Assembly (NCBI GenBank): GCA_948144175.1
Contig: CANXME010000043.1
Span: 1,673,501-1,737,500 of the forward strand
Direction: 5' to 3'
DNA: 64,000 nucleotides
Source: Closterium sp. NIES-65
Lineage: Eukaryota > Streptophyta > Zygnematophyceae > Desmidiales > Closteriaceae
Shown in pieces: positions 33,901 to 42,324 of the stretch (position 1 is its first letter; the number at the start of each line of letters is the position of its first letter). The position numbers were made by a program, and so were the translations under genes. The notes under the pieces were generated by a model. That model saw nothing but the letters and a program-made list of their open reading frames with translations, ran no database searches and had not been told where the DNA came from.

Positions 33901-36900
33901 CTGAGGGGGGAGGGGGACTACTGGGGGGGGACCTGGTACCAAGAAGAGGGGGGGTGGGGGGAGGGACGGAGTGCGGTAGGGGAAGAGGCGGTAGTAGGGT
34001 ACCGACTCGTCGAACGTGACGTCCTGGGAGGACAGAACACGTCGAGAGGTGGGGTGGTAAAACTGCCACCCAGGGGCGTCGGGGGGGAACCCGAGGAAGA
34101 CACAGGGAGAAGCACGAGGGGACAGCTTGTCCGCAGACAGGTCGCGAACAAACGCCCGAGATCCCCAGACCCGGAACGCCGACGCATCGCCAACCTTCCC
34201 CGTCCACAACAGAGCTGGGGAGGTCTCCGGTCGAGAGACCCTGGGGTGGAGGTTGATCTGGTGCGCAGCGTACCTGACCGCAAACGGCCACAAAAAATGG
34301 GGAGCAGCCGCATGCATCATGGACGTACGAGCGACGTCCATGACCATGCCAATGCGGCGCTCAGCGATCCCATTCTGCTGTGGTGAGTCCGGAAGCGTGA
34401 AGGTCTGACGGATGCCTCGCACACGACAGTAGGTACTCAGGAGGGCCGAGGAGAACTCTCCGCCTCTGTCCGAGTGCAGACGCAAGACAGGGAAGTCAGA
34501 GCCAAAGCTTCTCCGAAGCTGAAGACGAGCTGCGCGGATCCAGTCGATCAACACCTGAGTGACCTCACCCTTGCTGCGCAAGGGGAAGACTGTGGTGTAA
34601 CGCGAGTAGTCGTCAACCACTAGCAGGAAGTAGCGCTCCTGACCCTGTCCACGGACGCGGGCTGGGCCCCACACGTCCATGTGAAGCGTCTGCAACGGGG
34701 CCTCTGTCGGAGGAAACTGGGAGGAGTGAGGGGCAGCACGCTGGCGCCCCTCGACACAGGGGACACAGGCAGGGCCAGGGCCCGGAGGAAGGGGAGGGAG
34801 GGACCGGGGAAGACCAGACACAAGGACCCGCGAGGCCATGCCTCTGAGCCGAAGCAGAGAGGGGTGGCCAAGGCGGTGGTGCCAGAGGAGGGTCTCGTGA
34901 GACAGACGACGACACGAACAAGGGGCAGACTCAGGACCAGACCTGGACGCTGCAGCAAACACCTGACCAGACGAAGGGGCCCTACCAGACGCAGTACCTG
35001 GAGGAGAAGCAGTGGTCAGTGTGTACAGGCTCGACCCCGGCCGACGTGTAAACGTAGCCAGGTGGCGACCTGTATCCGCCTCCGTACAGTGGGTCACCCG
35101 CTGACGAGCAGGGGTGAACTGGTGGACACCTGCATCCTGGAGGTCAGCACCACTCACCAAGTTCGTCGAGAACGAGGGGAGGTAGAGACCAGTCAGGGTG
35201 CCAGAGGGGGCCGCCGGACACGGGAGGACAGTGGAGAAGCGAGACAGGACAGGCCCCCCAGAGGGGTCCGCCAGGGACACCGCAACAGGCCGACTCAGCG
35301 GCGTGAGAGTGGTGCGGTCCCTAAAGAAGGAGCGAGACGCTCCAGAGTCAAGGGTGAAGGTGTGAGAGGCCGAAGCCGACACAGTACCTGAGAGGGCGGA
35401 CTCACCAGTACCTGAAAGCACAGACGCACTGGCACCTAGAGCAGCAGCCTCACTAGTACCTGACGCGGCAGTACCAATGCCCGGGTCGGGCGGGAAACAC
35501 CGGTAACAGTCATCCTCATCACTACCAGTCACAGCATACATAGCAGAGAGAATAGCATCAAAATCAAGATCATAAATAGCTACACCAGCCCTAGACAGCT
35601 CTCCCCAGCGGGGGATCTCAGCGGCCTCCGGAAACTGCTGACGCCAGGCGTCGGTCAGGCGGCCAAAGCAGCGACGGGCTGTGTGGGCGCCTCCACACCT
35701 CTCCCCTGCACGGTCACCAGTGCGAAGAACGTAGGGGCAGGGACCAAGCGCACCACCGCGCTGACGCTGCAAGTACCACTCACGGAGCTGCTGAGGGCCG
35801 GGGACGGTGCGAGAGCGCTGCTGCTGCTGCGGCTGCTGCTGTGGCTGCTGCTGCTGCTGCTGCTGGCGCTGACCACCCCCAGAGCTGCTCCGCTGGGACG
35901 AGCCACTCCGACCCCCTCCTCCACCGCCACCCCCGCCTCCACCGCCACCCCCGTCGCCACCGCCACCTCCCCCACCAGGACCGTCGCTCCCACCGCTCCC
36001 ACCGCCTCCTCCGCTACCACCTCCGCCGCCACCTCCGCCTCCACCGCCGCCACTACTACCTCCACTCCCGCCACCACCCCCCCCGCCACCCCCACTCCCC
36101 CCTCCACCCCCACCGCCTCCTCCACCGCCCCCTCTGGCTCCACCCGCTCCCTTGCCCCCCTTGCCCTTGCCAGTGCGGCGTCTGCCACTGGGGGCAGACG
36201 CCGCGCCGACCGACTCAAAACCAACGAGGTCGGCCGCAGCGGCAGAGGCGACAGAGGGCAGCAGGGGGGAGGGACCACACCCCTCAAAGATGGGGGTGCG
36301 AGGGTCACCCCGAGAGGCCCCTACAGCGACAATACTCTTCTCAGCCGCTAGCAGGGACTCCTCAAGGAGGTCGACAGTGAGAGTGGTGGGACAGACAGAG
36401 AGAAACTGGTCCCTAACGACACGAAGGGACTCAGGAAGACGGGTGACGAGAAAGTAGAGAGTGATGTACATGGGAGGAGGGTTCGCAGCGCGGAACTCAG
36501 CAGGAAGGGCAGCGCGGTAGCGGGTGTCACTAGCGCGGAGGTGGGTAACGAGGTCAGCGACCGTGGGAAAGGAAGCGAGGTCAGGGAAGAGAAACGGTAG
36601 CATGAGGCGGCTAAGGGTAGCGGAGGAAGGGGAGGAGTAGCGCGCAACTACAGCGTCGTACAAGGCCTGAGCGGTCTTGCACTGACTAAAGTGGGCACGC
36701 TCAGAGGAAGGGAGGTGGCGACGCACAGCAAGACGTGCAGCAGCATCGCGGGTCGCCCACTTGGAGCGAACGGCAGAGTCAGCATCAGCAGGCGGGGCAG
36801 GGACAGCGCCAGAGACAAAGTCAAAGAGAGAGACCTCATCTACCGCATCACACAGTAAGTACAGCTGCAGATCCTCGATCCAGACGGCAAAGTCAATGGC

Positions 36901-36942
36901 CCTCCCCTCAGCGTCAAAAGTGAGAACATTGGGGGTGGCCAT
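31000..36942 (-). CDS. Copia-2 gag-pol polyprotein, intact
   Basis: 1980-aa polyprotein from ATG 36942 (MATPNVLTFDAEGRAID); the frame extends seven codons further upstream but without an ATG. Gag occupies roughly residues 1-500, with a long Gly-rich block, a Gln-rich run and a cysteine/histidine motif C-X13-C-X3-H-X4-C near 400. The protease has DSGASRSFF near 530. Integrase has WHHRLGHPS...CVPC near 690 and catalytic-region motifs HMDVWGP, SDRGGEF and NGIAERR (750-860). [11 protein letters not shown] repeat hinge lies near 1035-1115. Reverse transcriptase has STAFLQGSL and YVDD near 1570-1655. RNase H has DASWADD and YVDNKAM near 1825-1900. It ends shortly before the 3' LTR. Domain order (IN before RT) defines Copia. 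Confidence 0.96.
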   Translation of the reverse strand: MATPNVLTFDAEGRAIDFAVWIEDLQLYLLCDAVDEVSLFDFVSGAVPAPPADADSAVRSKWATRDAAARLAVRRHLPSSERAHFSQCKTAQALYDAVVARYSSPSSATLSRLMLPFLFPDLASFPTVADLVTHLRASDTRYRAALPAEFRAANPPPMYITLYFLVTRLPESLRVVRDQFLSVCPTTLTVDLLEESLLAAEKSIVAVGASRGDPRTPIFEGCGPSPLLPSVASAAAADLVGFESVGAASAPSGRRRTGKGKGGKGAGGARGGGGGGGGGGGGSGGGGGGGGGSGGSSGGGGGGGGGGGGSGGGGGSGGSDGPGGGGGGGDGGGGGGGGGGGGGGRSGSSQRSSSGGGQRQQQQQQQPQQQPQQQQRSRTVPGPQQLREWYLQRQRGGALGPCPYVLRTGDRAGERCGGAHTARRCFGRLTDAWRQQFPEAAEIPRWGELSRAGVAIYDLDFDAILSAMYAVTGSDEDDCYRCFPPDPGIGTAASGTSEAAALGASASVLSGTGESALSGTVSASASHTFTLDSGASRSFFRDRTTLTPLSRPVAVSLADPSGGPVLSRFSTVLPCPAAPSGTLTGLYLPSFSTNLVSGADLQDAGVHQFTPARQRVTHCTEADTGRHLATFTRRPGSSLYTLTTASPPGTASGRAPSSGQVFAAASRSGPESAPCSCRRLSHETLLWHHRLGHPSLLRLRGMASRVLVSGLPRSLPPLPPGPGPACVPCVEGRQRAAPHSSQFPPTEAPLQTLHMDVWGPARVRGQGQERYFLLVVDDYSRYTTVFPLRSKGEVTQVLIDWIRAARLQLRRSFGSDFPVLRLHSDRGGEFSSALLSTYCRVRGIRQTFTLPDSPQQNGIAERRIGMVMDVARTSMMHAAAPHFLWPFAVRYAAHQINLHPRVSRPETSPALLWTGKVGDASAFRVWGSRAFVRDLSADKLSPRASPCVFLGFPPDAPGWQFYHPTSRRVLSSQDVTFDESVPYYRLFPYRTPSLPPPPLFLVPGPPPVVPLPPQGPAPSGVSQVDAVEPVEVTGDSGAAAGAEPGGAESRGAEPGGAEPGGAESGGAGPGGAEPGGAEPGGAVPGGAVSGGTEPGGAEPGGAEPGGAVPGGASSHREPLSPQELREWFARRWRRAAGAGGSSAAEGAAATRPGGARPVGAGAAGSECSPGAGPAEDVGAEPAVGGPTDGAPGAAAGGSGASGGSAGGAAGVGAPAGGAGAVPAVSRVAARPRPYFVPLLQQVLGLTPPPPSLEGPQPVRSQPQLQPASPLPAPSPYAGPTGGLTERREPASRPASPVRTERASGRGSRQRPPPVPGTHRMSLRPSTAPLRAPLPSPPASSLPALADPESDSLRAASPTVTRLLATAVTDPSFESSAASALVTELVDFAARCRLDYAARLVAESESACPPSVGGECALGTDVLEDRQEEFQCLAAASPRLASVLLAPEGDPDALDIPTPRSYAEAVEGPYSSQWQAAMDAEMASWKSTGTYVDAVPPPGANIVSGMWIFRVKRPPGSPPVFKARYVARGFSQRQGVDYFQTFSPTPKMTTLRVLLHIAAQRDYELHSLDFSTAFLQGSLHEEIWLRRPPGFTGTFPPGTQWSLRRPVYGLRQAPREWHDTLRTTLAALGFAPSTADPSLFLRTDTSLPPFYILVYVDDLVFATADTSGLAYVKSELLKRHTCTDLGELRSYLGLQITRDRARRTITLTQSHMVQQVLQRFGFTYSSPQATPLPTRHSLSALPSDESVESSGPYAELVGCLMYLMTCTRPDLAYPLSILARYVAPGRHRPEHMAAAKRVLRYLCSTSGMGLVLGGRSPVVLTGHADASWADDQATQRSSQGYTFSLGSGSVSWRSTRSSSVLGSSCEAEIYAGAMAAQELRWLTYLLTDLGELPRSPPVLYVDNKAMLALCREQRLEHRTKHIALRYFLARELQQRGQLRLAYVASEANTADVFTKALAPCDHQRFCTQLGLVPVLPHLLSS
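33590..33840 (-). repeat. 15-bp coding repeat (GGAEP hinge) in Copia-2
   Basis: About 15 copies of a 15-bp unit (GGGGGTGCTGAGCCT-like on the coding strand) encode [15 protein letters not shown] pentapeptides between integrase and reverse transcriptase. Copia-1 has the same array at 14690-14900. Confidence 0.85.
35890..36145 (-). repeat. Gly-rich low-complexity block in Copia-2 gag
   Basis: GGN-codon run encoding poly-Gly with scattered Ser, matching 12400-12620 in Copia-1. The opposite strand shows spurious Pro-rich frames. Confidence 0.85.
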
Positions 36943-37009
36943 AGCAGCAGCTGAAAGTCTCACCGGGATGGGAGAGTCGGGTAGGTCAGCAGCAGGCGGC
37001 TCGGGCTGC

Positions 37010-37900
37010 TCGTGCAGCTCAGGCGGCTCGGGCTGCTCAGGTACCGGGCGGCTCGGCTACTGCGGGGCGGCTCGGCTACTGCGGGGCGGCTCGGCTGCTG
37101 CTGGGCGGCTCGGCTGCTGCGGGCAGCTCGGCTGCTGCTGGGCGGCTCGGCTGCTGCTGGGCGGCTCGGCTGCTGCTGGGCGGCTCGGCTGCTGCTGGGC
37201 GGCTCGGCTGCTGCTGGGCGGCTCGGCTGCTGCTGGGCGGCTCGGCTGCAGTGCAGTGGCGGGGCCGGGACAAGGCCGGCGGTAGGGCCGGCGGTAGGGC
37301 CAAGTAGGAGCCGGCGGCGGGCCGAGTAGGAGGCCGGCGACGGGCCGAGTAGGAGGCCGGCGGCGGGGCCGAGTAGGAGCCGGCGGCGGGGCCGTGTAGG
37401 AGGCCGGCGGCGGGCCGAGTAGGAGGCCGGCGGCGGGCCGAGTAGGAGCCGGGGCCGGGCCGTGTAGGAGGCCGGCGGCGGGCCGTGTAGGAGGCCGGCG
37501 GCGGAGCCGAGTAGGAGCCGGGGCCGGGCCGTGTAGGAGGCCGGCGGCGGGCCGTGTAGGAGGCCGGCGGCGGAGCCGAGTAGGAGCCGGCGGCGGGGCC
37601 GTGTAGGAGGCCGGCGGCGGGCCGAGTAGGAGGCCGGCGGCGGGCCGTGTAGGAGGCCGGTGGCGGGCCGAGTAGGAGGCCGGCGGCGGGCCGTGTAGGA
37701 GGCCGGCGGCGGGGCCGAGAAGGAGGCCGGCGCGGGGCCGCGTAAGGGGCCGAGTAGGAGCCGGCGGCCCAGGGCCGCGTAAGGGGCCGGCTCGGAGCCG
37801 CGTAAGAGGCCGGCGCAGGGCCGCGTAGGAGCCGGCGGCGCAGGGCCGCGTAAGGGGCCAGCGCGGGGCCGCGTAAGGGGCAGGCGGCGGGGCCGCAGGG
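37010..37900 (-). repeat. GC-rich tandem repeats in the Copia-2 leader
   Basis: Two arrays between primer site and gag. About ten copies of a 20-bp GGCGGCTCGGCTGCTGCTGG unit (37060-37250), then many copies of a roughly 23-bp GAGTAGGAGGCCGGCGGCGG-like unit (37300-37720) that become less regular towards 37900. Confidence 0.85.
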
Positions 37901-38009
37901 GAGAGGGCGACCCGAAGGGTCGCTAAAACAAAAAAGGGCGCGCCTCGGGGCGCGCTTCGGTGGGCCCAAAAAAAAAAATTCGGTCCTGGAGGGACCTAGC
38001 TCTATACCA

Positions 38010-38140
38010 TGTGAAACTATGAGCAGAGGAATGAATTGACTAAGTCAGAGTTGGGTACAAATACAACCCTAGCAAACTGTACCCCATATGTGCTACCCCA
38101 CTATGGCCTACAAACATGCATCAGCTATAATAATCTGACA
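38010..38140 (-). repeat. Copia-2 5' LTR
   Basis: 131 bp, identical to the 3' LTR, followed on the minus strand by the primer site. Confidence 0.95.
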
Positions 38141-38754
38141 GTAACACCCAAAGCTAAACTCCCTAAGCTCGAAGTTGCAGCTGCATGCCCCACGCCCTGT
38201 TGATGCCCGTCCGTCTGAGCCCTTCTTACAGCAGTTTGAGTGAGTTGGCGCCACCACTCCAAGGCCGGGCCCCTCAGCAGTGTAACAACGTACTCGATCC
38301 GCTGCTGCGCGTCCGCCTCTTGCACCCCGCTCGCGGCGAAGTAGTTGTTCAGCATGAAGAGCCACGTCCGCACGTTCGCGTCGCGTTGACTTGGGTCGAA
38401 CGACTCGGGTTTCTGCGGCTTGAGTGCGCTTCGACGTTCCGGCAGCGCTTCCGCGCCAGTCGACGTGTTGGGCGCAAGAGTTGGTGTGGCATGACCATGG
38501 GGGTTAGAAGCCAATTCACGAAACTGTTGCATTTCAGCTCGTACCTGTCGATTTTCCAGCGTCAACTCTTGAAGTTGGCGCATGAGTTCGGCAAGCGTGT
38601 TGCCCATGTCGTGGGGGACTGCGTGCATGGTTTCGTCCATGTTCGCTCAACGACTCCAAGTCTGCAAGTCGGCACCGCGGGACGATGACGTCGTAGTCTC
38701 GTCGTCGACGGTCGCTCGTTGGAAGTCGCTCCCCGCGAAGGCTGTGATACCAAG

Positions 38755-39093
38755 TGTTAGGCCCGACGGCCTAAGTCCGCTAAAGAATTAGCGGGGTCGA
38801 CTAAGTCGAGGATGAAACGCGGCGGAAGACTTTGGCGAAAGAACTATTGGCGAAATAGGCGAAGAAGTTACTGAGTAATTGAAGAAGAGTTGAATGAGAA
38901 TTGATTGATAATGGCAAGTACAAGCAAGGTTTATATAGCATGCAAGAAACAAGGTTGGAAAGTGGAATGTGGGACCAAGAATTGGAGTGCAAGAAAAGTA
39001 GAGTGCCACGTGGCACTAGAGAATCTGAGAAGATAAGGATAATGGTGACTAGGAATGTACTGTTCGGAATGAACAGTAAACACCCCTCTAACA
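38755..39093 (-). repeat. Gypsy 5' LTR
   Basis: 339 bp, nearly identical to 26301-26639; upstream of the primer site on the minus strand. Confidence 0.93.
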
Positions 39094-39098
39094 GGATG

Positions 39099-39377
39099 TG
39101 TAGCTGTAGCTGTACAGTATCTGTACGCGCTGGAGAGTGCCGAGCCTCCACATGGAATCTTCGGGCCTTCCAGACGTCCACCTTCGTGTCATCCGCGCTG
39201 GATCATAGGTCCGACACGACCACTCTGAGAACCTGACCACCGAGAGTGACTTCCAACGTGGTCGGTGGTCTTGTAGCTGAATGGCTTCGAGTGGCTCATC
39301 TTCCAAGGCACCTTCAACCTCGTTATTGTTAGCGCTTCATCGTACATTCCTGTCGTACGCACCAAATATGAAACATT
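39099..39377. other. Spacer between Gypsy and MITE-D
   Basis: No gene or repeat recognised. Confidence 0.35.
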
Positions 39378-39908
39378 GGCGGTGTTCGCCAGCACATTTC
39401 TAAGCAAAAACGAGGGGATGACGACGGGATCAGGAAGGAAAGTCTCGCCTTCCTGATCCCGTCAGTTAGGGTTCGCTAACCTCCGTCAGCCTGGTCAGCC
39501 CGTAAAAATGCTGCCGAGCCTCTTATGCCGTCAGAACCTCTTAGAAAAGTGAGGGCGTGGCGAACGCCTCCAATTTTCACCCATTTCGAAATGCTTGACC
39601 GCATATGGAAACGGGGTCGCAGTTTCCTCCCCTGGCAAAAACCTTACCCCTGCGATGCCATCGCCATTCACCTATCCACGGTGAATGGCGATGGCATGGC
39701 TGTGGCATTGCACGGCAGACGGGAACAACGGCAGGTGGGGCTGGGGATTCCATATGCGGTTGCGAATTTTCCCATTTTGGGAATCGAAGTTTCGCGGACC
39801 GCATTACGCCCAGACCTCTTGGGCGGGTTCCGCCCCCGTTTTCAGATGCGGTCACCATACCAGCCGCCACAATGCCATCTATTTTAAAATGTGCTGGCGA
39901 ACACCGCC
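39378..39908. mobile_element. 531-bp hairpin-rich MITE (MITE-D)
   Basis: The first 22 bases (GGCGGTGTTCGCCAGC...) are perfectly mirrored at the right end. A 3-bp ATT lies on both sides (39375-39377 and 39909-39911). Two internal near-perfect hairpins are present: a 16-bp stem GACGGGATCAGGAAGG with a 9-nt loop (about 39422-39463), and a stem of about 17 bp, TGCCATCGCCATTCACC with a short loop (about 39656-39695). No coding capacity. The superfamily is uncertain because ATT is not the usual Harbinger target. Confidence 0.75.
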
Positions 39909-40192
39909 ATTGATGGTGCTACTTCCCCGAATCATGACAAATTTAAAGTGCTACGCAAAACCTATAATGAAATGGTGAAAGTCTAACTAGTTTAGGCGTG
40001 AGAGTGCCCTGAATCATCCAAGATTGCTTCCCGGATGATTCAGACACTCCTGGAACCAGCACCATCCTATCCATCTGCAATGCTAAACACAAGTACCATG
40101 CCCTCAATGCATGTCACATGTCAAGAATGTTACTGGTCGTGCTATCACTGTGTTGGTCAACATCACCTGTTAGCGTTTCCTATTCAAAAATA
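39909..40192. other. Spacer with a short inverted repeat
   Basis: CTGAATCATCC (about 40010) is mirrored by GGATGATTCAG (about 40033), giving a small hairpin. Nothing else recognised. Confidence 0.4.
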
Positions 40193-41068
40193 TCAGGTAG
40201 CGGAGCTCAGCAGAACCATCCGACGCGGAGCGCGAATAGGGGATCCAATTCGAGGACCATTTGTGCGTCGAGGAAGATGCCACGTCGCAACAGGGAACCC
40301 GCTGCCTGCCGTGCTGCAAGCGGCGAGATGAACATTTCCAGAGGCACGCGCAGTGGGGGAGAGGCAGCTGCTTCGTTGACGGAGCTCAAACATCGGGTCG
40401 CTTTTCCGAGGGCTATGTGCCGTTCGCTGATTGGTTCCCACGTCCAACAGCGACCTGCGCGGAACGGCTGGCGTGTCCTTAACGCAAGCGCCGGTTTGCT
40501 CTCTTTCCTCCTCGCCTGCCCTCGTTGCGGCGAGAGCTACGCGGCATGCGGAAGGGGGCGTTGAAGGCGGAACGAACGCGGATATCGGAAGCGCAGGAGG
40601 CGGGAGGAGGAACGAGTCGAGCGAGTCTAGAGCTGCGTCGCTCGGCGTCGCACAGCGGCTGAACGAATATCGTCGGACTTGACGCGGTTGCTGCAATTCG
40701 AATGTCGGCGCATGGTGCGGGGAAGGGGTGGAGAACGTCGGGATGGCGGGCGCCGGGAGTTCGAGTGCGGCGGGGAGGTCAATGGTGGATGGCGCGGGGA
40801 GGGAGTTATGGCGGATAACGCGGAGAGTTGGCACGCGCTTGGCGCTAGCGATTGCGGTGCTCTCTTGCGCGCGCTTGGCATGGCGCATAGGAGAAGACAC
40901 TGCGCGCCGAGCGCGGGAAGAGCAAGGTGAACCAGGGAGGTCGCGAGACCGCGATCGCTTCTGCGCGCCGGCTTCTTTCGGCGATGGTGTTGCGGGGGAG
41001 GGAGGAGCGGAGAACATTGGGTCCGCCCACTCCCGGAGAGACGGCGTGGAGTCCAATCGGCGCTCCAT
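40193..41068 (-). CDS. Hypothetical Ser/Pro-rich protein
   Basis: 291-aa ORF from ATG 41068 to TGA 40193. The product is rich in Ser, Pro, Ala and Arg with no predicted membrane segment. It contains basic phosphosite-like motifs (RVIRHNSLP, RRYSFSR) and a DSLDSFLLPPPALP segment, giving a disordered-protein character. The composition is less repetitive than that of the spurious frames nearby, which favours a real gene or exon. I do not recognise a family. It could also be an exon of a larger gene. Confidence 0.4.
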   Translation of the reverse strand: MERRLDSTPSLREWADPMFSAPPSPATPSPKEAGAQKRSRSRDLPGSPCSSRARRAVSSPMRHAKRAQESTAIASAKRVPTLRVIRHNSLPAPSTIDLPAALELPAPAIPTFSTPSPHHAPTFELQQPRQVRRYSFSRCATPSDAALDSLDSFLLPPPALPISAFVPPSTPPSACRVALAATRAGEEEREQTGACVKDTPAVPRRSLLDVGTNQRTAHSPRKSDPMFELRQRSSCLSPTARASGNVHLAACSTAGSGFPVATWHLPRRTNGPRIGSPIRAPRRMVLLSSAT

Positions 41069-42324
41069 CTGGATTATAACTCGAGAAATTGTGAAATGGA
41101 GATGGAAATTAGAGATGGAACTTGGAGTTGAAATTAGCGCCTATGGCAATGAGGCTGAGAAAGATCAGGAGGTGTGGTAAGCGCGAGAGAAAAACGGTCC
41201 TGAGCTGACTGAGGGAGGGAGCTTGTGTATGCGATGAGCAAGAAACCACTGCGATATCTGAATGAAATGCTGCTTGGATGAGTTCAGTCGCACTATGGTC
41301 GTCCTTATGAGCTCTCCATCGCTTGAAGTGCAAGCGAGAGGGGAAGCGAGGGATGCGAGATGAAGCGATGAATCTTGTCGTCATGCGAGCAACCGAATTG
41401 TGCGCGGGAAGTGGTTCGACTCCCCACCGACTCTACTTCACACCTTCCTACGACGTTCGACGACGTCGAACGGCAGTTGATGCGACGTCGCCTGGCAACT
41501 GTTTACAGAAGTTGGGACGGAGGAGGTGGCGCCCCGTCGCTCGCACCAATCCCTGCGAGTCCACGTTTCCGCGTGCGGCTTCGAGGCAGACTTCCGGGAA
41601 ACAATTCTTCTCGTGGGTGAGGTGGATTGCTGTGCGACCAGGGCGACGGTATGGCTTCCTGACGCAGCAGCCATCCAGCCCAGCAAAAGTATAGCGACGT
41701 CAGTTGGTGAACAGCACATGTCGTCGCAGGCAGACTGCCAGTCGCAGTCCCGAAGCAGACAGAACAGTAGCAGCGAGAGGCATGTGCCGCATTTTCTTTT
41801 GAGCAATGAGCATCTTCCTGCGACTGCCGAGTCCAGCAACCGCCCTCGTAGATAGTACAGTTGTTGAATCTAATTGGTTACCCTCATGCGAGCCAGCTCA
41901 AGTCCATGTGCGAAATTCATTCTGTTTTCTGTCAGGCATGCCCTGCAAAAATAGTTTTGGCAAAGTTCATCCACCAATCTCAAGCAGATGAGAAAGGGAT
42001 AGGGGTCAGCGTGGAGGTTGATGAATGGATTGTGTGTGAGTAACAGTCCGATAACAAACAAAGCGGACCGCATGGACCAACAAAAGTCAGGCAGGATGTA
42101 AACCGACTTTGAAGAAACTGCCGCCAAAACAGCCCAAGTCAAATAACGGTGTCGCGCGACCCGCTTGTAGTGTACAGTACTCATATCATCAACCCCTTTG
42201 CATGAACCACTACGATACGTTTGTCAAGTTTGGAGTGCTTTTAGTAAGTCTAATTTATCCAGCACTTGTCACGTTTTAAACAAAAATGCTAACAATGATC
42301 TGGATGCTAAATGCTACTGACGAA
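41069..42324. other. Intergenic region downstream of CCT5
   Basis: Contains the 3' flank of CCT5 and about 1.2 kb without a supportable gene. Confidence 0.4.

Larger units (their letters stand above)
30665..38140 (-). mobile_element. Young intact Copia retrotransposon (Copia-2)
   Basis: LTRs of 131 bp lie at 30665-30795 (3') and 38010-38140 (5') and are identical base for base. GTAAC target duplications lie at 30660-30664 and 38141-38145. The minus-strand primer site TGGTATAGAGC (plus 37999-38009) directly follows the 5' LTR. A purine tract lies next to the 3' LTR (CCCCCATAGG on the plus strand, about 30797-30806). The entire coding region is one uninterrupted frame. This is the best candidate for a currently mobile element in the window. 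It is nested in the Gypsy gag gene. Confidence 0.96.
30137..38640 (-). pseudogene. gag: Gypsy gag, interrupted by Copia-2
   Basis: The N-terminal half runs from ATG 38640 to the insertion point at 38141 (MDETMHAVPHDMGNTLAELM, then a capsid-like region with ALEWWRQL). The C-terminal half runs from 30664 to the stop at 30137-30139 and ends with a canonical CX2CX4HX4C zinc knuckle (CHYCKKQGHMKRDC). The two halves are in the same reading frame across one copy of the GTAAC target site, so gag was open when Copia-2 arrived. Gag should bind and package element RNA. It is now split by 7.5 kb and cannot be made as one protein from this locus. Confidence 0.9.
26301..39093 (-). mobile_element. Ty3/Gypsy chromovirus-type retrotransposon, interrupted by Copia-2
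   Basis: LTRs of 339 bp lie at 26301-26639 (3') and 38755-39093 (5') with two internal differences plus one at the edge, so the insertion is young. GGATG target duplications lie at 26296-26300 and 39094-39098. The primer site TGGTATCACAGCC (plus-strand 38740-38752) follows the 5' LTR after two bases. The interior encodes gag with a CCHC knuckle, then a protease-RT-RNase H-integrase-chromodomain polyprotein, the order of Metaviridae chromoviruses. Copia-2 (30665-38140) sits in gag. Without it the element is about 5.3 kb. Confidence 0.95.

Noticed and set aside
35683-36380. Plus-strand Pro/Thr/His-rich ORFs opposite Copia-2 gag
   Set aside because: Antisense of the Gly-codon-rich block; composition artefact.
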